Translations under genes and position numbers: made by a program | The notes under the pieces: model-generated | Databases searched by the model: none | What the model saw: only the letters and a program-made list of their open reading frames with translations | Told to the model about the DNA's origin: nothing | From: Kiritimatiellia bacterium | Lineage (GTDB): Bacteria > Verrucomicrobiota > Kiritimatiellia > RFP12 > UBA1067 | NCBI GenBank assembly: GCA_017521065.1 | Contig: JAFXEA010000373.1 | Location: 1-7,139 of the forward strand | Direction of reading: 5' to 3' | Length of the DNA stretch: 7,139 bases | Shown here: positions 1 to 4,883 of the stretch, piece after piece | Numbering within the stretch: position 1 is the first letter of the stretch | Layout of the letters: every line of letters starts with the position of its first letter

Positions 1-1214
1 ACCTTGGCGATGCGGCCGACGGCCTCTTCCACGTTCTCGCGGGAGTTGAAGGCGGAGATGCGGATGTAGCCCTGACCGCCCTTGCCGAAGCCTGCGCCAG
101 GCGTGGTCACGACATTCGCTTCGTTGAGAAGCTTGTCGAAGAAGTCCCAGCTGTCGCCCTTGACGTTCACCCAGAGATAGGGCGAGTCGGTGCCGCCGAT
201 CACGTCGTATCCGAGCTTGAGAAGCGCATCCTTCATGATCTTGGCGTTCTCGAGGTAGAAGTCGATGATCGTCTTCGTCTGCGCCTGTCCCTCGGGCGAG
301 TGGACCGCTTCGGCGCCGCGCTGCGTGATGTAGCTGCAGCCGTTGAACTTGGTCGTCTGGCGGCGCGTCCAGAAGGGGCGCATCTCGACGGCCTTGCCGT
401 CTGCGGTGTAAGCCATGAGTTCTTTGGGGACGACCGTGTAGCCGCAGCGGACACCGGTGAATCCAGCGGTCTTCGAATAGCTGCGGAACTCGATTGCGCA
501 GTCGCGCGCGCCTTCGCACTCGTAGATCGAGTGAGGGATTCCGGGGGTGCGGATGAACGCCTCGTATGCGGCGTCGAAAAGGATGAGCGCCTTCTCTGCC
601 TTTGCCCAGTCGACCCATTCCTGAAGCTGTGCCTTGGTCGCAGTTGCGCCGGTGGGGTTGTTCGGGAAGCAGAGGTAGACGACATCGGCCTTGAGTCCGT
701 TCGGGGAGGGGACGAATCCGTTCGCCGCGTTGCCCTCAAGGTAGATGAGGCCGTCATAGCGACCGTCAAAGTTAGCGCCTGTACGGCCGGCCATCACGTT
801 GGTATCGACATACACGGGATAGACCGGGTCGGGAACCGCGATCTTCACGTCCTGCCCGAAAAGCTCCTGGATGTTTCCGCAGTCGCACTTGGCTCCGTCG
901 GAAACGAATATCTCGTCCGCTGCAACGTTGATGCCGCGATCCTGGAAGTCGGTCTTGGCGATCGCCTCGCGGAGGAAGCCATAGCCCTGCTCGGGACCGT
1001 AGCCGTAGAATGTCTCGCGCTTCGCGACGTCGTCGACGGCCTTGTGCATCGCCTCGATGACTGCGGGAGGAAGGGGTTCCGTGACATCTCCGATACCGAG
1101 ACGTATGATCTTTGCGGAGGGATTCTTCTCCGAGAATGCCTTCACCCGATGTGCGATTTCGGTGAAGAGATAGCTGGACTGTATCTTGAGGTAGTTTTCG
1201 TTAACGCGAACCAT
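1..1214 (-). CDS. dapL: LL-diaminopimelate aminotransferase (3' end cut by window edge)
   Basis: This is a fold-type I PLP aminotransferase that, as DapL, would convert tetrahydrodipicolinate plus glutamate directly to LL-diaminopimelate in the cytoplasm, bypassing the succinylase or acetylase steps towards lysine and peptidoglycan. The reading frame is open from the ATG at 1214 down to base 1, giving 404 full codons. DapL proteins are about 410 residues, so only a few codons are missing. Visible landmarks are the substrate-loop region RLGIGDVTEPLP (residues 38-49), FYGYGPEQGY (69-78), FPNNPTG (183-189), the cofactor aspartate and tyrosine in FDAAYEAF (D214, Y217), the PLP lysine K248 in SYSKTAGFTGVRCGY, and the carboxylate-binding arginine R385 in GYIRISAF. 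The SKTAGFTGVR block is typical of DapL rather than AspC. The start is supported by an AAAGGA ribosome site (1223-1228) 8 bases upstream and by a TATAAT promoter. The gene is transcribed divergently from prfB. Aminotransferase identity is certain; DapL specificity is very likely from motif memory, not alignment. Confidence 0.93.
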   Translation of the reverse strand, partial: MVRVNENYLKIQSSYLFTEIAHRVKAFSEKNPSAKIIRLGIGDVTEPLPPAVIEAMHKAVDDVAKRETFYGYGPEQGYGFLREAIAKTDFQDRGINVAADEIFVSDGAKCDCGNIQELFGQDVKIAVPDPVYPVYVDTNVMAGRTGANFDGRYDGLIYLEGNAANGFVPSPNGLKADVVYLCFPNNPTGATATKAQLQEWVDWAKAEKALILFDAAYEAFIRTPGIPHSIYECEGARDCAIEFRSYSKTAGFTGVRCGYTVVPKELMAYTADGKAVEMRPFWTRRQTTKFNGCSYITQRGAEAVHSPEGQAQTKTIIDFYLENAKIMKDALLKLGYDVIGGTDSPYLWVNVKGDSWDFFDKLLNEANVVTTPGAGFGKGGQGYIRISAFNSRENVEEAVGRIAK

Positions 1215-1243
1215 GATGTTTTTCCTTTGAAATGAATGGCGCG

Positions 1244-1252
1244 ATTATACCA
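1244..1252 (-). promoter_or_regulatory. extended -10 promoter of dapL
   Basis: On the minus strand the sequence reads TGGTATAAT, a perfect TATAAT (1244-1249) with an extended -10 TG one base upstream. The start of transcription would fall near 1237, giving a leader of about 23 bases that contains the AAAGGA ribosome site. Only a weak -35 (CAGACA, 1265-1270, 15-base spacing) is visible, as is common for extended -10 promoters. Not experimentally supported. Confidence 0.7.
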
Positions 1253-1256
1253 TATT

Positions 1257-1265
1257 TGGTAAAAT
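1257..1265 (+). promoter_or_regulatory. probable extended -10 promoter of prfB
   Basis: On the plus strand the sequence reads TGGTAAAAT, that is TAAAAT (1260-1265) with TG one base upstream. Predicted initiation is near 1272, leaving about 24 bases before the prfB ATG. No good -35 is present. The ribosome site is weak (TGGA, 1283-1286, 9 bases before the start). The element is the mirror partner of the dapL -10 on the other strand. Confidence 0.55.
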
Positions 1266-1295
1266 GTCTGCCGATTTTCATTTGGAATAATTACC

Positions 1296-2447
1296 ATGGC
1301 AGAACCTACAAAAGAGAAACTCCTTGAAACGGAGGAGGTTAGGGCGCGCATCGAAGCGCTGAAGCAGTCCGTCGCAGAGATGGCCGAGTATGTCGGGATT
1401 GATGATCGGCGCAAGAGGCTTGCGGAACTTGAAGAGCAGCAGGCGAGCGCGGATTTCTGGAACAACCAGACAAAGGCGAAGGAGGTCATTGCCGCCACCA
1501 ACGCCGAGCGCGCCTACACGATTCCGTTCGATTCGCTTGTGAAGACGGTTGAGGACGCTGGTGTGATGCTTGAGCTCGCCGAGATGGAGAGCGACCAGAC
1601 GAGCCAGCAGAACGCTCTCAAGGATACGCTTGCGGAATGTGCAAAGGCTGACGGATTCTTCGCCAAGATCCGTATGCAGTCGCTGCTTGGCGGCAAGTTC
1701 GACGCCTGCAACGTGTTCGTGAAGCTCCATGCCGGTCAGGGTGGCACCGAGGCCTGCGATTGGGTGGCGATGCTCTATCGCATGTATCAGCGCTACGCCG
1801 AGAACCAGGGCTGGAAAATCGAAGAGTACGACAGCCAGCCGGGTGAAGAGGCCGGATTGAAGGACGTGTACTTCCGCGTTGAGGGGCCGTATGCGTTCGG
1901 CATGCTGAAGGCAGAGCGCGGCATCCACCGTCTCGTGCGCATTTCGCCGTTCGATGCGAACAAGCGCCGCCAGACTTCCTTCGCTTCGATGGAAACCGTT
2001 GCCGAGATCAACGAGGAGATCGACGTCGAGATCAAGGACGAAGATCTCCGCATCGACACCTACTGCTCCGGCGGTGCGGGCGGTCAGCACGTCAATAAGA
2101 CCGATTCCGCGGTGCGTCTTACGCATCTTCCCACCGGAATCGTGGTGGCCTGCCAGAAGGAACGTTCGCAGCACATGAACAAGGAAAAGGCCATGAACAT
2201 GCTGCGCGCCCAGCTGTACGAGTACTATGAAGACCAGAAGAAGGCAGAGATGGACCGCTTCTACGGGGCGAAGTCCGAAAACGGCTGGGGTAGTCAGATA
2301 CGCTCCTATGTGTTCTGTCCGTACACGATGGTGAAGGATCTGCGCACCGAATGCGAGACGAGCGACGTGAACGGCGTCATGGACGGAAACATCCAGCCGT
2401 TCGTCGAGGCGTGGCTTCAGATGAAAGCCAAGGAATCCACCACCTGA
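1296..2447 (+). CDS. prfB: peptide chain release factor 2 (RF2)
   Basis: Class I release factor of 383 residues that recognises UGA and UAA stop codons in the ribosomal A site and triggers hydrolysis of peptidyl-tRNA. An N-terminal helical domain (about residues 1-105) is followed by the PCRF region with HAGQGGTEACDW (145-156), the RF2-type anticodon-like tripeptide SPF (217-219, in VRISPFDANKRRQTSF) and the catalytic GGQ (262-264, in SGGAGGQHVNKTDSAVR). A basic C-terminal region follows with SQHMNKEKAM (291-300) and the block WGSQIRSYVFCPYTMVKDLR (331-350). SPF rather than a P-x-T tripeptide separates it from RF1. The frame is continuous from the ATG, with no in-frame UGA near codon 25, so the autoregulatory +1 frameshift known from Escherichia coli prfB is absent. 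It ends in TGA, a codon RF2 itself reads. It lies 8 bases upstream of tsaB and probably shares its transcript. Confidence 0.97.
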   Translation: MAEPTKEKLLETEEVRARIEALKQSVAEMAEYVGIDDRRKRLAELEEQQASADFWNNQTKAKEVIAATNAERAYTIPFDSLVKTVEDAGVMLELAEMESDQTSQQNALKDTLAECAKADGFFAKIRMQSLLGGKFDACNVFVKLHAGQGGTEACDWVAMLYRMYQRYAENQGWKIEEYDSQPGEEAGLKDVYFRVEGPYAFGMLKAERGIHRLVRISPFDANKRRQTSFASMETVAEINEEIDVEIKDEDLRIDTYCSGGAGGQHVNKTDSAVRLTHLPTGIVVACQKERSQHMNKEKAMNMLRAQLYEYYEDQKKAEMDRFYGAKSENGWGSQIRSYVFCPYTMVKDLRTECETSDVNGVMDGNIQPFVEAWLQMKAKESTT

Positions 2448-2455
2448 GCGGATCG

Positions 2456-3100
2456 ATGAACCTGCTTGCCATAGACCGTTCCACAGATTCGCAGTCCGTT
2501 GCCTTGGCGACGGACGGCGGCGTTTTCGAGAAGGTTTTCGAAGGGGCAGACGCCCGCAGCGCGGATTGGCCTGTCAAGATGCGCGATTTCCTCGCGGAGC
2601 AGGGCCTTGGGTACTCTGACCTTGACCGCATTGTGGTAGGGACAGGCCCCGGTTCCTTTGCGGGGATTCGAGGCGCACTTGCATTTGCGCAGGGGCTTGC
2701 TCTTGGAATAAGGGCGAAGCGTACGGAGCTTGCACAGGAATCAATCGTGTATGGTCTGCCGAGCGCGGCGGCACTTGCCGGCGGCACGGGGCTTACGGCT
2801 GTCGTCGGCGATGCGCGTCGCGGACTTTTCTGGGTGGTGGTGTGCGAAGGCGCAAAGATGGTTTCAGAGTTCCGTCTTGTGCAGAAAGATGGTCTTGCCG
2901 CCGCAGTTTCTGAAGTGGCGACGGTTCTCACGTCCGACGGATCACGAATCGGCGATACGCTCAAGGAAATCTTTGGCGAACGCTATGCCGGAAGCCATCC
3001 TCCGTCCGCAGGTGAACTTGCCCGCATCGCACTCGCGCATCCTGAAGTCCTCGTGCGAGAACCCCTGCCTGTATATCTCTCCCCCGCAGTCCGCACCTGA
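2456..3100 (+). CDS. tsaB: tRNA t6A37 threonylcarbamoyladenosine biosynthesis protein TsaB
   Basis: ASKHA-fold protein of 214 residues. In bacteria TsaB is the non-catalytic partner that dimerises with TsaD, together with TsaE, to transfer threonylcarbamoyl from TC-AMP onto A37 of ANN-decoding tRNAs. Diagnostic segments are the N-terminal strand and turn LLAIDRSTDSQSVAL (3-17, with DRS where DTS is usual), the signature GTGPGSFAGIRGALAFAQGL (62-81), GDARRGLFW (118-126) and the C-terminal PVYLSPAVR (205-213). The length is slightly below the roughly 230 residues of the E. coli protein. The frame stays open 35 codons further upstream inside prfB, but homologues begin at the (M)xxLAID strand, so the ATG at 2456 is chosen. 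Its ribosome site is weak (AGCGGA, 2447-2452), and the 8-base gap after the prfB stop suggests translational coupling. Identity is strong from the GPGSF motif; sequence alignment was not possible here. Confidence 0.92.
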   Translation: MNLLAIDRSTDSQSVALATDGGVFEKVFEGADARSADWPVKMRDFLAEQGLGYSDLDRIVVGTGPGSFAGIRGALAFAQGLALGIRAKRTELAQESIVYGLPSAAALAGGTGLTAVVGDARRGLFWVVVCEGAKMVSEFRLVQKDGLAAAVSEVATVLTSDGSRIGDTLKEIFGERYAGSHPPSAGELARIALAHPEVLVREPLPVYLSPAVRT

Positions 3101-3151
3101 TCTGCCGACTGTAAGAACAATAACCCTAATAGCAAGGAGCCGATATCTGCC

Positions 3152-4645
3152 ATGAATAGACGCTCATTTATCGGAAGTTCACTTTCGTTTGCAGGACTTG
3201 CGGTTTGCCGCCCTGGAATCGTGTTTGCAGCAGAGCACGGGAAATATCTTTCGGGCAAGCCTAATCTTGTTTTCGGTGTGGCGTCTGACATCCATGTAAG
3301 GCCTCTGTACGGACGCAAGGGAGAGTATTTCACTGAGTTCTGGCGCAAGGCGCTGGAGCTTTTCCGTGATCAGGGAGCCGATGCGGTGGTTGCGGCAGGC
3401 GACTTGTGCAATTTTGGCGTTACCGATGAGATGCAGGCTTTCGCCGATACGTGGTTCGACGTGTTTCCGGACGACAAGGCTCCTGACGGACGCAAGGTCG
3501 AGCGCATCTTTGTGTACGGCAACCACGATGTTTCCCTGCCGATGGCACGTCGCGCCTGCAACAACGACAAGAACGAGATGAAGAAGCGCGCAATTGCGCT
3601 TGACCGTGCGGGATGCTGGAAACGCATCTTCAAAGAGGAGTTTTCGGACGTTTACCGCAAGACGGTCAAGGGATACGATTTCATCGGTGCGCATTGGGAA
3701 GGCGGGCTTAAGGGATTCGGCGATTCTTTCTGTAAAGGGCTGGAGGCCTTTTACGACAAGATCGGTCCTTCGCTCGACAAGACAAAGCCGTTCTTCCATG
3801 TGCAGCATCCGCATCCCAAGGGAACCTGCCACGGCGAAACTGTATGGGGACAGGATGACGGAATCTCCACGAAAATCCTTTCCCGCCATCCGAACGCGGT
3901 ATCGTTCTCCGGACACTCCCACAATTCGCTTCTTGATGAACGCGCAATCTGGCAGGGGGCGTTTACGTCCGTCGGTACTGCCACTGCGAGCCATATCGGA
4001 TTGAGCAGCCTCAAGTCTGGCGTGGAGAGCGGGTTTGAGAATTACAGGACCTACGGCAAGACCGCAAAGGCAAAGGAGAAGGCCGACAGGTCGAAGGTTA
4101 TGCCTATGATGGACAGGACTCTGGGACGTCAGGCTCAGGTCGTGAGGGTGTACGACGACAGAATCATATTTTCGCGCTATGACCTTTATGACCAGAAGCC
4201 TTTGGCCGAGGATCTCGTCATGCCTTTGGATACGGCGAAAGCCAAGCCGTTCGCGTTCGCACCCCGGTACGAGGTGGCAAAGCAGCCACAGTTCCCGGAA
4301 GGAGCCAAGGTCACGGTCTCGTTCTGTGAGGCGAACCGCCGTGGAGACGCGAAAAAGGCGAAGAAGACGAAGGCGGCTTTGATTTCAGTCCCGGCGGCGA
4401 ATGCCGAGCCTTCGGCACGCGGAGTTTACTACAAGGTTGTAGCCGAGTGTGGTGCAAAGAAACTTACTGTTTCCGTCATCCACGATTCGTACCGTTTCCG
4501 TGCCGGTGACAGCCGCAGTGAACGTCCGTTGAAATGCAGGATTGCGCTCGACCGTCTGCCCAAGGGGGATGTGACGTTCAAGGTTACGGCGTTCTCCTGG
4601 TGGGACAAGCCAAGCCGCACCCTCGAGGCCATCTGCAAAATTTGA
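3152..4645 (+). CDS. exported calcineurin-like metallophosphoesterase with twin-arginine leader
   Basis: A 497-residue protein of the calcineurin-like phosphoesterase superfamily. The dimetal site is complete: DIH (D46, H48), GD (83-84), GNHD (123-126), the histidine-rich HVQHPHPKG (216-224) and GHSH (254-257). It should therefore be an active Mn/Fe/Zn phosphohydrolase; the substrate cannot be told from sequence. The N-terminus NRRSFIGSS followed by a hydrophobic stretch (11-26) resembles a Tat signal (twin R at 3-4), with a plausible cleavage after VFA (24-26), so it probably acts outside the cytoplasm. C19 is preceded by LAV, a poor lipobox, so lipoprotein status is unlikely. The region after about residue 330 lies beyond the catalytic core and ends in a likely beta-rich domain (about 385-497) that I do not recognise. 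An AAGGAG ribosome site (3134-3139) lies 12 bases upstream. It follows tsaB by 51 bases with no visible terminator. Confidence 0.9.
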   Translation: MNRRSFIGSSLSFAGLAVCRPGIVFAAEHGKYLSGKPNLVFGVASDIHVRPLYGRKGEYFTEFWRKALELFRDQGADAVVAAGDLCNFGVTDEMQAFADTWFDVFPDDKAPDGRKVERIFVYGNHDVSLPMARRACNNDKNEMKKRAIALDRAGCWKRIFKEEFSDVYRKTVKGYDFIGAHWEGGLKGFGDSFCKGLEAFYDKIGPSLDKTKPFFHVQHPHPKGTCHGETVWGQDDGISTKILSRHPNAVSFSGHSHNSLLDERAIWQGAFTSVGTATASHIGLSSLKSGVESGFENYRTYGKTAKAKEKADRSKVMPMMDRTLGRQAQVVRVYDDRIIFSRYDLYDQKPLAEDLVMPLDTAKAKPFAFAPRYEVAKQPQFPEGAKVTVSFCEANRRGDAKKAKKTKAALISVPAANAEPSARGVYYKVVAECGAKKLTVSVIHDSYRFRAGDSRSERPLKCRIALDRLPKGDVTFKVTAFSWWDKPSRTLEAICKI

Positions 4646-4669
4646 AGAGACACTTGCAAAACCTGGGAG

Positions 4670-4689
4670 GGGCAACGTCCTCGTTGCCC
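4670..4689 (+). repeat. left internal hairpin of the palindromic element
   Basis: A perfect 8-bp stem (GGGCAACG, 4670-4677, with CGTTGCCC, 4682-4689) around a TCCT loop. It sits within the left inner arm of the larger inverted repeat. The A4675-T4684 pair is replaced by G-C in the sister hairpin. Confidence 0.85.
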
Positions 4690-4706
4690 GTACGACGGCG
4701 AATCGT

Positions 4707-4726
4707 GGGCAGCGAGGACGCTGCCC
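4707..4726 (+). repeat. right internal hairpin of the palindromic element
   Basis: A perfect 8-bp stem (GGGCAGCG, 4707-4714, with CGCTGCCC, 4719-4726) around an AGGA loop, which is the complement of the left loop. The G4712-C4721 pair corresponds to A-T in the left hairpin, so each hairpin keeps its own pairing. Confidence 0.85.
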
Positions 4727-4745
4727 CTCCCGAATTTGCAGGGTT

Positions 4746-4776
4746 TTGCAAGTGCCTCTGAAAAGTGTGGTATAAT
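4746..4776 (+). promoter_or_regulatory. promoter of the beta-helix protein gene
   Basis: A perfect TATAAT (4771-4776) with an extended -10 TG (4768-4769) gives the same TGGTATAAT string used by dapL. A -35-like TTGCAA (4746-4751) lies 19 bases upstream, inside the right outer arm of the palindromic element. Transcription should start near 4783, leaving a leader of about 100 bases before the ATG at 4884. Confidence 0.75.
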
Positions 4777-4777
4777 T

Positions 4778-4799
4778 GCACCAGTAAGGCAACTGGTGC
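4778..4799. promoter_or_regulatory. perfect dyad at the predicted transcription start
   Basis: GCACCAGT (4778-4785) and ACTGGTGC (4792-4799) form a perfect 8-bp inverted repeat around six bases. It begins two bases after the -10 box and covers the predicted start near 4783. That position would suit a repressor operator; because it straddles the start, only part of it would be in the RNA. Function is inferred from position only. Confidence 0.5.
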
Positions 4800-4883
4800 G
4801 CCGACATGGCAGCAAGGTGGCGGTGTATCCGGATGCAGTGGAAGACCCATGGCAATGTTTCATTGCGGAAAGGATACGGGAGA
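4800..4883 (+). promoter_or_regulatory. untranslated leader with possible SD-occluding pairing
   Basis: The leader contains a perfect small hairpin GCAATG-TTT-CATTGC (4852-4866) directly before the ribosome site GGAAAGGA (4867-4874, 9 bases from the ATG at 4884). GTATCC (4825-4830) is complementary to GGATAC (4872-4877), which overlaps the ribosome site, so a long-range stem could hide it. GTATCC also lies next to a short self-complementary ATCCGGAT (4827-4834), a possible competing fold. The leader matches no riboswitch class I know. An in-frame ATG at 4806 offers an alternative upstream start without a good ribosome site. Confidence 0.4.

Larger units (their letters stand above)
4646..4759. 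repeat. nested inverted-repeat element (cruciform-type, REP/MITE-like)
   Basis: A composite palindrome starting on the base after the phosphoesterase stop codon. The outer arms are 18 bases (4646-4663 and 4742-4759) with one mismatch. The inner arms are 25 bases (4665-4689 and 4707-4731) with two mismatches. Each inner arm contains its own perfect hairpin: stem GGGCAACG with loop TCCT (4670-4689), and stem GGGCAGCG with loop AGGA (4707-4726). The centre (4690-4706) can form a further short ACGA/TCGT stem. The right side carries 10 extra bases (4732-4741) against one on the left (4664). There is no T-tract, so it is not a classic intrinsic terminator, though the transcript would fold strongly. 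The layout is reminiscent of REP/BIME or MITE elements; whether it is dispersed in the genome cannot be seen from one copy. Confidence 0.85.

Noticed and set aside
300..1235. Plus-strand open frame of 311 codons opposite dapL
   Set aside because: The minus strand encodes a clear aminotransferase with all catalytic motifs over the same bases. The plus-strand translation shows no family motif and is the antisense shadow of a GC-biased gene.
1278..2174. Minus-strand open frame of 298 codons opposite prfB
   Set aside because: prfB with its SPF and GGQ motifs occupies the plus strand. The antisense protein has no recognisable features and no ribosome site.
2351..2455. Longer tsaB starting inside prfB
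   Set aside because: The additional 35 codons overlap the conserved prfB 3' end and translate to low-complexity basic sequence. TsaB proteins start at the LLAID strand, matching the ATG at 2456.
3101..3151. Separate promoter for the phosphoesterase gene
   Set aside because: The 51 bases contain only weak AT-rich matches and none of the TGGTATAAT pattern seen at the other starts; read-through from prfB-tsaB is simpler.
3179..3994. Minus-strand open frame of 271 codons opposite the phosphoesterase
   Set aside because: The plus strand carries the complete metallophosphoesterase motif set; the antisense frame is a by-product of codon bias.
4646..4759. Classic rho-independent terminator
   Set aside because: The stems are strong but no run of T follows either hairpin or the long arms, so the standard signature is incomplete. 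The fold may still hinder transcription.
4783..4883. Known riboswitch class in the leader
   Set aside because: I compared it by eye with the conserved cores of the TPP, cobalamin, SAM, glycine and c-di-GMP classes and found no match.
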